Shown here one piece after another: positions 20,481-31,150 of a stretch of DNA of 64,000 nucleotides. Both the position numbers and the translations under genes were made by a program. The notes below the pieces were generated by a model, which saw nothing but the letters and a program-made list of their open reading frames with translations, did not search any database and had not been told where the DNA came from. Position 1 is the stretch's first letter. The number at the start of each line of letters is the position of its first letter. This stretch comes from Yponomeuta sedellus (taxonomy: Eukaryota; Arthropoda; Insecta; Lepidoptera; Yponomeutidae), in assembly GCA_934045075.1 (NCBI GenBank), contig OW203729.1:4103816-4167815 (forward strand), written 5' to 3'.

Positions 20481-23114
20481 CCCTCTAATGGTCAAACTGT
20501 CAAATTAGTATGGGATTCGACAGTTACACCATTGGAATCACTTAGGATTTGTTACGCATCATTAGGCCCCAGTACTAAAATAATCTTGTTGACATACTGT
20601 TACGTTGCAGCCGATGGTGAACTTGGAACATAGTAGAACTTTGACGATTACCTGAAATTAAGAAGAAGAACATTTGTGAAATTATACGTTGTGATGATAT
20701 ATTTCTAAAACGCGCCATTGCTGAAACATGTCGGCTTGAGTATGTCTTTACAACAACTTTTGCCAAAATATTGTTCTAATTGCCAAAATATTGGACCACC
20801 TAGATTGGCAATTAGCTGAATTGATAACTGTATCATTAGCCTTTAAGTGATTTTGTAAAGCCCTCAAGGCTTATAATACGCCTGTATGTTGTTTTTATGG
20901 TAAGAAATAATCTTTTACTTTACTTAATTCTACCGGTTCTGATTTTTTTTGTCTTAAACTTTGTAACGAAATTATGATTTTTTATGATTTGATGTGGTGC
21001 GAATTATAGTTACGATAACAACTGAATGAAAAATCTGACAATATCTCCTAGAACCAAAAGGTTTTTGGCAAACACAAATTCTAAATTAACCTTTATTTAT
21101 AGGAGATTTTTCTCAGATTTATATCATGCGATATAAAGGTTACCTAAATTAAACTCAATCAATACAAGTATGTAGGTCACAAAACCATCATGGCCGATAT
21201 TCGGGAAAGTTTTAATCGTTCCATCTATAATCATAACTCAAACAGCTGGGCTTCGACGAAATTAATAAAATAAATGCTATCGACATAATGTCTTTGTCGT
21301 GATGCTAGAAAGTAAAGGGAAGTTTTAAATGAAGTGTTGAGTTGTTTTTGTGGTCCCTATAATTTTTCGTTGTGGCATTGATATTTCTTTATTTATTTTC
21401 TTCATAAAGTATTATTCAAATAATCTTTGAGTACAATATAAAACGAACGAATTAATTGAAAATATACATAAGGGACGTTATTTCGATCGTGGACAAAAAT
21501 ATTAATACCTATTTAATTTTTAAGTAAGAATAAATAATGCCAGAAGTCAAGAAGACAATAGTTCTTTAACGCAATCATAATAAAATAATTCTCATCACCT
21601 AAGCTGATTCCTATCAAATACAAAGAAAACTTCTTGAAAAAAGGCCTATGGAAGTACATCAATAATTAAAATTCCAATGCTTATGAATTACAAACACGGA
21701 ATTTATGATCCATTTAAATCAACATTTTATGTTACGAGTTTTCCTCTTGGAATTGTTTTTCATATCTTTGAAGATGTCTCGTGTCGGATCATTACAGTAC
21801 GTACAGTAAGCTACACATTGACAGACTATTTGATTCGATATTCGTTCTTATTTTATACACAATAAAAACTACACAGATTACCTACTCGTTGAAGTTTCGA
21901 TATTGGTCTGCTCTTATTATAAAGACATAGAGTTCAATTAGACTCACAGTTAGACATCGGTGTCCTATAGAGTGTGTATGGCAATCGAAAGGATATTTTA
22001 ATTAAGATATAGAGATAACAATAGAACCGTCCAATCATCACGTCGAAACACGATCACAAAAACCCTCGTTACATACTTCCAAAGTTTTTGCTTAGCCGTC
22101 GTAACAATAACAAGAGGTATTGTAAATTAAATAAATTGAACAAACGAGACAGACAAATCGGTATCGGCAAAATATTTCAAAAAGGGAGCGGCGAGCCGAA
22201 GGCCATCCTAGCTAGTCACGATTAGAAAGACACTTCCAAAGGCGTATTTTACGGACCGTACAGTGGAATATTCTAGAATCAAGGTCCTGCGTGACCCGCT
22301 ATGATATTGCACCAAAGGTAAGGAGGTCGGCTGTGATGTGATGTGGAATTCCACATTCAAAACTGCTCTGACAGCTCTGTTGACGTTCGGACCACTGGCC
22401 AGTTTTATGAAACAAAAACTTGATTCATATCGACTTTTGTTACGAAATTCTTAATTCGAATTCGATTTGGCAGTCATCGTTTTCTTCTTTTTAAATTTGA
22501 GTAGTGGCCGGCTCTCCATTCCGGAAATAACGAGTTATGCTTAATATGCAATATGACATTTTAATTTACTTTCTATTATTATTATTTAACCTCCATATTA
22601 GGCCAACTACTTATGTACTTGATTTCATTAAACTTAACTTGAAAACGTGGTCAAAAAACGCTAAGGTTGGCATAAACGGTCAATCAAAATGATTGATTGT
22701 AGCGCAGCGCGAGTGAGTAATTTTTTCTCGATTATTCTCAGCAGTGAATTCGTGTGCATTTCCGTGGTCTAATTTAATTAACGTTTATCGATTTTAAATG
22801 TTCGTGCTTTAGTTAATGAAATGTGCGAGGTCAGTACTTAAGTAACCAAGAAACAAAAGTAACTCTATTGATTGTGAGCAAAAACAAAACTAAGACACTC
22901 ATTAATTGATATTGTAGACGGACATGCGAACGCACGTAGGAGATCATCAATAATTTCGAGAACAATTTTTGGGCGAAGCCAATTGAACACAGTTAATTTC
23001 ATTTATTCCTAGTCTAGTGTATATACTCGTACAATGGACGGATTATTTTAAAAATGGGTTTAATGTGAATAGTCAAATGAAGAACTTAATCACGGTTATT
23101 ACACCATTATTTTA
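20481..23114. other. Unassigned sequence with one donor-flanked open frame
   Basis: Mostly AT-rich, with no recognised gene. At 22216-22317 a 34-codon open stretch ends exactly at CCAAAG|GTAAGG; see findings. Confidence 0.4.
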
Positions 23115-23340
23115 AGTAGCCTATAAACGTCCACTGCAGGACACAGGCCTTCTCTCAGGGAGAGAGTATGGGCTTAATTACCACGCGTGCCCACCGCGGA
23201 TTGACAATTTTCAACGCTGAGATATTTGAACACCGCAGATACTGAGGTTTCCTCACGATGTTTTCCTTTAAAGGTAAGCGAGTGGTGATTTCACAAATGT
23301 AGATAACTTAGAAAACAAAGTCATCGGTACATGCCGCTGT
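23115..23340 (-). mobile_element. SINE-B copy
   Basis: The minus-strand copy contains AACGTCCACTGCAGGACACA, AATTACCACGCGTGCCCACC, CACGATGTTTTCCTT and AACAAAGTCATCGGTACATG, running from the 3' end to the junction with the tRNA head. The head itself is lost after CATGCCG. Confidence 0.8.
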
Positions 23341-23794
23341 AATAGCCATAATAATTCATTATTAGTTATGGTTATTATAATAACCTAATATTTTTATTTA
23401 ATTTTAAGGCAGGATGCGTTCTTTATAATAACATAATTTTCGGACAAAGTAGGTCTGTAGAATTGACAACAATAAAAACATGTAGCGTCCGCAAGTATTT
23501 TGTCTTTGGTACGTTCTTATCTCAAGCACATAGAGACGAATTCAGATCGACAATGCTCGACTCATTTTAAGTCCACCTAAACCAAGGCCGCCATTTGACA
23601 ACAAATCCGGTGTTACATTGGACGATAGTCGTAACGACACGACATCGTTGGACTAGTATTCATGCATCTTTCGCGCAACTTAGTAATGTATTCAATAAAA
23701 TTATATTCAGACGAAAATTGCTTTTATTTCACAGTTTACTAAACAATAGCAAAATGATGTCTTTCTAATGCTATTATAATAATCATCATGAACC

Positions 23795-24005
23795 CATTAC
23801 GTCCCCAGGGGCACGGGTATCTTCCCTGAGGAACGTATAGGATATACTCCACCAAGGGCCAATGGGACCAAGTCCGGATTGGTGGAGACTTGCAAGACTA
23901 GTGGCTGGTTTTACTGTCAGAAGTTTGGTATGGCATAACCCGCGCAAATCAAATTGACCACTCTCGGGGAGAAGATCGAATCACGCGAGGCGCCGAGTTA
24001 AGTTG
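23795..24005 (+). repeat. B-type dispersed repeat
   Basis: GAACCCATTACGTCCCCAGG, GGCACGGGTATCTTCCC, CAAGTCCGGATTGGTGGAG and TTACTGTCAGAAGTTTGGTA match the 40208 and 42963 copies; the tail is ACTCTCGGGGAGAAGATCG. Confidence 0.65.
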
Positions 24006-24177
24006 CACGGGTTATAATGAAATGCAATTGGTTAGTGGACTATTATAAATGTAGTTAGTAGTTATTTAATGTAGTTAGTAGACTAATAATAGACAATAAA
24101 TGCATTTTTACTTTTACTTTAATTTTACTACCAAAAGTGCCAATGAAACAACCATTAATGTACTAATATTACTCAAC

Positions 24178-24495
24178 TTCGGGAGGCTCCTTTCATGCAC
24201 TCCCACAACGTACTCACTGAGCCCGCACGTCAGGCGCACCCTGGGTAATAATTAGTCCCTTACGCTGATTAGCAAATCCATTTACCGCGATGGCTCGCCT
24301 TCGACTCGCTAAGAAGAAGTCTTTATTTCGGATGCGGTTAGTAGGTAGAACAACACTCCCAGGGTCGGACGGTGTGATTAAGTCATCAAAGCGCCCGTGA
24401 ATGTGAAGGGCGAGTCACTGCGAAAGATGGCGTAACGGGGAAAAGCTCTATACCCAGCAGTGGGCAGAAGTGAGCTGATGATGATGACGATGATC
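24178..24495 (+). mobile_element. SINE-E copy with LINE-like 3' tail
   Basis: The 5' part is GGGAGGCTCCTTTCATGCAC, CACTGAGCCCGCACGTCAGG, CGCACCCTGGG. The 3' end, in frame, reads CERWRNGEKLYTQQWAEVS then stop, followed by GATGATGATGA. That is the C-terminal signature of RTE-like LINEs, so the element carries a LINE 3' tail that would recruit LINE reverse transcriptase. Fragments of the 5' part recur at 58118 (inverted) and 58860. Confidence 0.7.
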
Positions 24496-24801
24496 ACTCT
24501 ATTGAACGACTTTGCATCTAAGATACTAGTCCCCATTCCGCTGATGTGTCGTGCCGTTATCGTCCAATGTGAACCGCGCCATTGCCTCAGCTGGGTTCCG
24601 TTCAGCTCAGAATTGGATTAGGCACGGACGAATAGATTGATGTCGTAACGTGCTTCGTATGATGTCATTATTATTTCATCCTTACGCATAAAATGGAAAC
24701 TATTATAATTAAGATAAATAAAAATGTGTAGAGCAAAGTTTCTTGCGTCCGGCTTTGCACGGAAAATGTTATACATATCTATCTATCTATACATTTTTAT
24801 G

Positions 24802-25065
24802 TAGCCTACAAAAGTCCCACTGTAAGGTACGGGTCTTCTCTCAGAGAGAAAGAGATAGTGAGAGGGAGAGATTGACAATTTCAAAAACTATGGTAAAAAC
24901 CTCAGAAACTCAGGTTTCGTCACGATGTTTTCCTTCACAGTTGGCGAATTCTACAGTTACTACAACTTTACAACTAAACGTAACTTAGTAAGGACACACC
25001 GGAATTCGCACCCACCACCTTCCAAATGTGAGGCCGGCGTTCTATCATTATGCTAACACAGCATG
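24802..25065 (-). mobile_element. SINE-B copy, diverged
   Basis: AGCCTACAAAAGTCCCACTG, a GA-rich expansion of the CTCTCAGAGAGA motif, GTCACGATGTTTTCCTTCAC and a decayed tRNA head (GGCCGGCGTTCTATCATTAT) are present on the minus strand. Confidence 0.7.
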
Positions 25066-25952
25066 TAATAAATATATTATTTTCTTTTACATCCACGGAC
25101 AAAGTAGTTACATTTGCTGTCCAGAATGCGTAGTTTTTGACCTAGGAGTCAGTATTTTAAGACCCTGTATACTAGCCACTGCGCTGGCGCACGCGAAAGC
25201 AATCACGGTATTTTAGTAGCTCCTACAGTCAGTACAGAAAACTACTCTTTTCTTTCTCTTCATTAAATAAATTAGCGCAATCTTATCTTTTGGCCTCTTC
25301 TTTCTTTTGCCGGTCGCACCGCGGGAGACAAATTGGTATATTCCCCTTTGGACCGAATCCTTTGGTCTAAGTTCTCTTTATTTATCATGTCAGATTTGTT
25401 ACAGAACTTTATTGACTAAGCTACAAGCAGACGTGATAGTTGGCTGGTCTTTCTGATACGCCTGGCATGCTATCCGTCTGTCATAAGTGGCGGTATATCT
25501 ATCGATACCATAAATCCGGTATTTAACTATTTATAGGTACAACATTAAGGTACTGTAACGATACTTCGTTATAACAGCTGGCCGGCGCAGCCGTCTAGTT
25601 GAGCTTGAATTATTTGAAGGAAATCTTTACGTTTTATTTAGGTGTCAGTCGATTCCGAGATAGGCTAGGGATCAATAATAAGAGAAATAAAAAAAGAGAG
25701 AAAATTCGACCGCAGTTCTACTGCGTAGAGTGCATGCGTTTTATAGAAGCTGTCGACTGTACTTCGGGAAAAATAGCTAAATAAAATGATAGTATTAGCA
25801 CGATGGTGCTAACCGTACTGATGCGGCGTGGTGACGGGGCAGCAAAAGGGGCATTCTAGTGAGGTGCACAGATATCGTGACAATGTTATTTAATAAACGT
25901 CGGGAAGTTTCCATTTAAGACGTTGTGGGATGCTAGCTAGCGCCACCTATGG
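25066..25952. other. Unassigned sequence
   Basis: No gene or recognised repeat is seen. Confidence 0.5.
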
Positions 25953-26208
25953 ATAAAAATCATACGTACGTAACATATGTACGTAATACAGAGAATATTA
26001 CAAGAGGTTTGAAATTTCACTGATGCCGGTGAGACGCCCATTAGCTCAGTTGGAAAGAGCGCTGGCACGGATAGCCAGAGGTCGCGGGTTCGAATATCTA
26101 GGGCTAAAAATTCCACCGGCATGGGTGGAATTTTTAGCTCTAGATAGGTTTTTTAAATTTGTCCTTAGCACGGGTTAGTGCATTAAAAATAATATAATAA
26201 AAATCATA
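25953..26208 (+). mobile_element. SINE-A copy with 12-bp TSD
   Basis: ATAAAAATCATA occurs at 25953-25964 and 26197-26208. Leader TACGTAATACAGAGAATA, tRNA-like domain (CCATTAGCTCAGTTGG; GGGTTCGAATA) and a sense tail GTCCTTAGCACGGGTTAGTG. After the B box there is a local inversion: TCTAGGGCTAAAAATTCCAC at 26098-26117 faces GTGGAATTTTTAGCTCTAGA at 26126-26145, so the arm sequence is folded back on itself. Confidence 0.85.
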
Positions 26209-26429
26209 ACTTGTTTTATAATACGTTTTTTATAAAAAGGTTCACACAAAATTCTTAATATCTGTGATAACTATTTTGTTGATCCTAGGTTCTAGACTTC
26301 ATTGGGCTTCATTCATGGGCTGGATAGATAGATAGGTTCTAGACTGTAGTTTCGTAAATGTACTTTTGAGGCGCCCCCCAGCGCCTTAAAATTGGATCAC
26401 AGAGGAACACACCGTCCGGGGGAAAGATA
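26209..26429. other. Unassigned sequence
   Basis: No gene is recognised; a short GATA run lies at 26324-26335. Confidence 0.5.
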
Positions 26430-26640
26430 ACATAATCGGCGGGCCGCGGCAGGTGGTTTTTAACTTTTAATTAAATTTATCGACGCCGGCGCGGGCGATC
26501 CGGCGCGCCGATAGACCGTTGCTGAAGCGAAACAATGTGCCTTCGTCTAGCCTCACTGTACAGCCCTTCTTCGCACGTGTGCCAACTCGAACCACTACGT
26601 GGAGCGTCCACTAATTAGGTACGTGTGGATTTAGGTAAGG
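26430..26640. promoter_or_regulatory. CpG-rich stretch, possible promoter region
   Basis: Against an AT-rich background this segment holds GGCGGGCCGCGGC, GACGCCGGCGCGGGCGATCC and the palindrome CGGCGCGCCG. Near its right edge GATTTAG|GTAAGG (GT at 26635) resembles a splice donor. Lepidopteran promoters are often local GC peaks, but no core promoter element or ORF ties this to a gene. Confidence 0.2.
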
Positions 26641-26689
26641 GGTCGCCGGTCGGGCAAAAATCTGTTACAGCTGTCCATAAGATAAGATA

Positions 26690-26715
26690 AGAATATTCTT
26701 TATTAAAATATTCTT
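26690..26715. repeat. Recurring AATATTCTTTATT motif
   Basis: AAGATAAGAATATTCTTTAT is repeated exactly at 29543-29562, and a variant lies near 17857. It resembles the terminal sequence of abundant lepidopteran retroelements; no ORF is attached. Confidence 0.4.
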
Positions 26716-26745
26716 AAAATTTGTGTATTTAGCGCCCCCTGCAGT

Positions 26746-26893
26746 ACAATTGCACCAAACTGCGATCCCCAACCCGCATGCCCAGCGTGGGGATTATGGG
26801 CACTACCCCCCAATGATGGCACAACCTTGCGCTCATTGGGGGAGGGCTATGTCCAGCAGTGGACTAATATAGCCTGAAGAAGAAGAAGAAGTG
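26746..26893 (+). mobile_element. SINE with RTE-like 3' tail
   Basis: CCCCCTGCAGTACAATTGCA, AACCCGCATGCCCAGCGTGG, GATTATGGGCACTACCCCCC and ATGATGGCACAACCTTGCGC lead into GGGGGAGGGCTATGTCCAGC, AGTGGACTAATATAGCCTGA and AGAAGAAGAAG. The last part encodes GYVQQWTNIA-stop in the LINE remnants, so this SINE-like repeat ends in a LINE tail. Related copies lie at 42041, 42664 (inverted), 44812 and 57731. Confidence 0.75.
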
Positions 26894-26904
26894 TATTTGC
26901 TTGT

Positions 26905-26960
26905 TCCTGCGATGCAGGAAAAGACCCGTGCCCCAGCAGTGGGGACACACAAGGGTTGAT
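26905..26960 (-). repeat. B-type repeat fragment
   Basis: The minus strand reads GGATATCAACCCTTGTGTGT, CCCCACTGCTGGGGCACGGG, TCTTTTCCTGCATCGCAGG, matching the 5' end of the B-type repeat. Confidence 0.65.
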
Positions 26961-27312
26961 ATCCATTTGCTTGTTATTGTATTGTTATTGAATACAATTC
27001 TTTTTTAAGACTTGAGGTCACGATAATTATATCAAATAAATAAATATAAATGCACTGACAAACAGGAAAGAACAGGCGAAGGCGAATATCGCGTATTTTT
27101 TTTATGCAGTGTTATTGTATAAACATCTTAATCTACATCTACATCTTATCTTATCTTATTCAATCAAGCAATATAAATTATTTTGAAAAAAAAAATTCTA
27201 AGAAATGTTGACAATTGTTGTTGTTCTAAACAATTACCTAAAACAAACATCTCCAATCCTCCAAAGTGGTGAGCACTAACATAATTTTAAATAACAGTCA
27301 CCAAAACAAGAC
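26961..27312. other. Unassigned sequence
   Basis: No gene is recognised; a short ATCTACATCTACATCTTATC run lies near 27130. Confidence 0.5.
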
Positions 27313-27860
27313 AAGAGCTAATTATACTATTTTTATTTTTAATGCACTCACCCGTGCTAAGGTACAAATTTAAAAACCTATTTAGAGGCTAAAAATTTCA
27401 CCCATGCCGGGATTCGAACCCGCAACCTCTGGCTATCCGTGCCAGCGCTCTACCAATTGAGCCAGTGGGCGACTCACGGCATCAGTGAAATTTCGAACCT
27501 TTCGGCATGGGTGAAATTTTTAGCCTCTAAATAGATTTTTAAATTTGTTCCTTAGCACTGGTGAGTGCATTAAAAATAAAAATAGTATAATCATGTGGGT
27601 ACAGTGATATCGTTCCGATGTTAAACCTAACTGCAAAGTAGGTAGTCGGGGCTGTAAGTAATGCAATTTGCTTAAGTCAGATGTCGCTGCCTGTACGCAT
27701 ACAGAGAATAGTGTAGAGGTTCAAAAATTTCACTGATGCCGTGAGTCGCCCATTGGCTCAATTGGTAGAGCGCTGGCACGGATAGCCAGAGGTTGCGGGT
27801 TCGAATCCCGGCATGGGTGAAATTTTTAACCTCTAAATAGGTTTTTAAAAGAGCTAATTA
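27313..27860. mobile_element. Composite SINE-A array bounded by one TSD
   Basis: AAGAGCTAATTA at 27313-27324 and 27849-27860 encloses 524 bp. Inside are an inverted tail plus minus-strand tRNA-like unit (27361-27490), an opposing arm-and-tail piece (27504-27592, ending GTGCATTAAAAATAAAAATA), and a plus-strand unit with full leader and tRNA-like domain (27620-27840). The first and third units share subfamily markers (CTCAATTGGTAGAGCGC; GGTTGCGGG; TGATGCCGTGAG lacking one G). A single TSD implies that the array entered as one piece or grew within one insertion. Confidence 0.8.
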
Positions 27861-28004
27861 ACCATTATCATAACTAGTTTAATACTACACATTATTCCCT
27901 TGCAATTAACCAGCCTATAATAAAAATTAAACACCTATCAGTCGATCTTTTAATGGAACATTCCTCAGCGACTCATGACCCGTACAATGATGGCATCATT
28001 AAAC

Positions 28005-28352
28005 TAAGAAGCCATCATCATAGGCCTTTGCGTCCATCACGGACGATTCAAACAGTGCCTAAGGACACAGGACTTGACACTTTTTTGAGTGACTGAAAAG
28101 TCCAATTCGAGAGCGGCAGCCCCTGCCGCATGTAGGACATATAAAGAGAAGGTCCGGAGCCGGGTCATTTCGGATTTGGTGCCTCCTGGTTCTCTTGTCC
28201 GCCAGTGCCGAGCACCATGCTTCGTCGCAGGTCTTGCGGCCCTCCCGAACCTTTGCTCTCCAGGCTTCTCTGTCCACAACGAGTTCTTCCCAGCTGTCGT
28301 GGACGATCCCAAATGCCGCCATGTCACGCTTAGCGCAGTCTTTAAAGCCACT
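28005..28352 (-). pseudogene. LINE C-terminal fragment with CCHC zinc finger
   Basis: The minus-strand frame stays open from about 28352 to its stop at 28059-28061 (97 codons). It reads FKDCAKRDMAAFGI, SWEELVVDREAWRAKVREG, KTCDEAWCSALADKR, and a finger FICPTCGRGCRSRIGLFSHS then KKC (C-x2-C-x12-H-x3-C). This order, K-R-D-M ... W-E-x-L-x-x-x-R-x-x-W-R ... C-x-x-C-G-R-x-C-x-S-R-I-G-L-x-S-H, is the known C-terminus of one non-LTR retrotransposon lineage. The upstream RT domain is missing. A TGATGATGG tail follows near 28012. The zinc ligands are all intact, suggesting a fairly young insertion. Confidence 0.75.
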
Positions 28353-28555
28353 AAGAAGCCACAAGTGGTATAAAACACATTCTACCTTACATATCGTGCG
28401 TTCGCTTGGGAATTCGCAAAACAATAATGTACAGTAGGTAAAAAATAAGTGTGGCACGCTTACCATCATAGAAATTTTGAAACTAGCAACATTGACAAAA
28501 ACACACATGTTTGGTCTTATTGTGAAAATCTTGTATCACGGTGTTTGTAATGGTG

Positions 28556-28756
28556 GACGACCCCTGTGCGGCGCAGCGGTAGCGCATCTCCCTACCATGA
28601 GGTCCCGGGTTCGAACCCCGGCTGGCGACAAAAAAAACCCCAGGTCTTGGATGTTTACATGTTTGTGATGTCGTTGTTTCTGGTTCCCACGACTCAGGGT
28701 ATCCTAGTGTGGGGTCAGAAACAATGTATGTGCCTGTATGTAAATGTTATGTTATC
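28556..28756 (+). mobile_element. SINE-C copy
   Basis: The tRNA-like head has GCGGCGCAGCGGTAGCGC and GTCCCGGGTTCGAACCCCGG. The body is CCCCAGGTCTTGGATGTTTA, TTTGTGATGTCGTTGTTTCT and AGTGTGGGGTCAGAAACAAT, and it ends TGTATGTAAATGTTATGTTA. Pol III boxes are good; the anticodon arm is imperfect. Confidence 0.85.
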
Positions 28757-29255
28757 AAACTCCTCTGATACGAATTTTAAGAAATACCGATGTTTACGAA
28801 ATATTTTGTATACCAAATGGAAAGTCTGAGAATAGGTCGTAAGATCATTGATATGGCAAAACAACGTTAGCGGCGTTAGCTAGTAATGAATAAAATTTTT
28901 GAATAAAGATCAACAAATGGATCAACAATCGATTTACTGGAAAAGTCGCAACCGATGAAATCTATGAATCTTGAAATTTTCATATCCAAGTAAATGTGAT
29001 GGGTGAAACAAATAGCCAGTGTTGACGAGTGAGAGATGTTATTTTAAGGGTTATGTTTGGCAGTCGAGTGTCTGCAATTTCAGTGTGATTTGGAGACAAT
29101 CTGTTTGCAGTAATATTTTCAAATATAACGTATATTTTTTTCACTACGATATTTCACATTTCGCTAAAAACTTTATAGATAGAATATGCCTTATATTACA
29201 CATAAATTACCATAACAGAAATTATAATGATTGTTTGAGTAAAGCACAAATAAAA
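28757..29255. other. Unassigned sequence
   Basis: The 139-codon open frame beginning at 29019 runs through the two palindromes listed next. It has no recognisable domain and I do not call it a gene. Confidence 0.4.
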
Positions 29256-29297
29256 CTTATTTGGCTTAACAAATCAGTATTTGTTAAGCCAAATAAG
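29256..29297. repeat. Perfect 19-bp hairpin
   Basis: CTTATTTGGCTTAACAAAT (29256-29274) pairs perfectly with 29279-29297 over the loop CAGT. Confidence 0.9.
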
Positions 29298-29369
29298 GTT
29301 TACTCAAGCTTTGCAAGAAACCATCTCGAACGGGACAGGCATCGCCTAGAGTGGGGGTCTGTACCTATA

Positions 29370-29412
29370 ATATTTTATATGGCAATAAACGTTTTATTGC
29401 CATATAAAATAT
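29370..29412. repeat. Near-perfect palindrome without spacer
   Basis: ATATTTTATATGGCAATAAA then C (29370-29390) is followed directly by its reverse complement (29391-29412) with a single extra T. Confidence 0.9.
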
Positions 29413-29542
29413 ATATTAAATACATTTTTATTACATAACATAGCCTGAAGAAGAAGAAACATTTTTAACTTTTTTATCTCCTAAGGTTCACGCGACTTAG
29501 GGAGATAAAATTTCACGTTGTGTTCTCGCCAAATTTAAGATA

Positions 29543-30194
29543 ATATAAGATAAGAATATTCTTTATTGTACACTGGAAAAACAACAAATACAAAACAATT
29601 GCAAATATACATACCTACTACAATTGGCGGCCTTATTCACATAATTTTGACCTCTAGCTAAAAACCTGCCCATCGGACTTGCCAACCTAACTTCTTAGAA
29701 CTGTATAACAGAGCAAAGTAAAAGGCGATGGGAAACGTTGGAAATCTTGCTCCACTATCCGCATTCTGATTCTAATTTCGGTATGAGGATGAAACAATCC
29801 GGTAATTCTCCTTTCGAGTCGATTTCAATCCATTCGAATACGGACAAATTCTGCAACTAATTTCGCCATTACAGTGCCATTTCTCGGACACAAAAGGCAA
29901 CTGGGTCTCGCCAAAGTGGTCTGGCCTAACTAGGCAATGCATTATTTGAGTTAAGGAGTAAATCAAATCGAATGCCTTTTCTATCATTCGGAATCACTGG
30001 TTTAGACACCGCACACGTTGGTATACACATTAAAGTTGGATTGACGCAACCAGGTAGCATTTTTTTATAATTTACATAAAAATTGGTAATAAAAAAAACA
30101 TTTGCTTATTGGAAGTGGTGTGTACTAAACAAACGGTTTTCAGGTTTTGTGTTGTTTCTATAACACCTTAATGTCGTTTGGTCTACTATTGACC
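29543..30194. other. Unassigned sequence starting with a repeat motif
   Basis: It opens with AAGATAAGAATATTCTTTAT (compare 26695); nothing else is recognised. Confidence 0.4.
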
Positions 30195-30277
30195 GATTCT
30201 ATTTTGGACATGATATTCTACTTTGGATAGATTCGACTATGGATAGATTCAACTTTAGACAGATTCTACTTTTGACA
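30195..30277 (+). repeat. Degenerate minisatellite, about five units
   Basis: Successive 16-18-nt units read GATTCTATTTTGGACAT, GATATTCTACTTTGGATA, GATTCGACTATGGATA, GATTCAACTTTAGACA, GATTCTACTTTTGACA. Confidence 0.75.
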
Positions 30278-30774
30278 TCTTACTTGTTCTTGTAATTTGT
30301 TAATTTGTACATTCTTTTCAATAAGGTTGAAAAATTAAAAAAAATTGTTCCGAACCCAAGTTTATACAATAGGATGAAAGCCTCTAGTTCTCTTTCGATA
30401 CTAGGATATGACAAGTCCGTGTCAGTAAAGACGTACCTAATGAAATTCTACACCGAAGTCCATGGCAATGCAGCACTTTGCTGAAGGCCACGACCTCCAT
30501 CAGCAATTCAGTGAAGACGTAAATAAAAACATCATTACATCAAAGCCAAACAGCCTAACCACAGAAATAGCCACGCTTTTTGTCCCCATCAGAGGCAGAG
30601 AGCCTTCGCTTTATCCGATTCGACACCGTTTATGTTTCTCTAATTCGTCTCAGAAGAAAAAAAATAGTTTCCACGGGTCTTTGTAAACCGTCCGTTTCGG
30701 TACGTTGGGCCACTTGAAAAGGTCGTACTTTTGGTTTCAGTAAACAATGAACAAAGTCCTAGACAGCTTCAGAA
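30278..30774. other. Unassigned sequence
   Basis: No gene or recognised repeat is seen. Confidence 0.5.
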
Positions 30775-31150
30775 TGGTCCCATCTAGTGTGAGTGAAGGT
30801 GCCAAAGAACGATGTATTGATATAAACCCGCCCGCCAATTGTACAATCTATACAGGTACAATAAAGAATTTAATAATAATAATAAACCCTAGTAAACCCT
30901 AGTCCCACTGTTGGGGCACGGGTCTCTTTCTGTGTCGGAGAAAGGTTGGCCATACGATGCCATAACGATGTGTAAATCATCTCATTACGCAGATGCAAAG
31001 GCACACATTTTTGGTTTCAGTATGAAAAGGAGACAGCCAGTTATATCCATTTTCTTCGATACTTGTAATAATAAATGCGCAAAACGAACATATTTAAATG
31101 TATACGATATCAATCCTTGTATGTCCCTACTGCTGGGGCACGTGTCTCTT
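30775..31150 (+). repeat. Fragments of C-type and B-type repeats
   Basis: GTCCCATCTAGTGTGAGTGA at 30777-30796 is the end of the C-type repeat. CCCACTGTTGGGGCACGGGT followed by a diverged AGAAAGGTTGGCC lies at about 30902-30953, and CCTTGTATGTCCCTACTGC plus TGGGGCACGTGTCTCTT at about 31115-31150; both are B-type 5' ends. The pieces are mixed and truncated. Confidence 0.5.

Noticed and set aside
29019..29438. 139-codon plus-strand frame
   Set aside because: It reads through two palindromes, has AT-driven composition and no recognisable domain or splice context.
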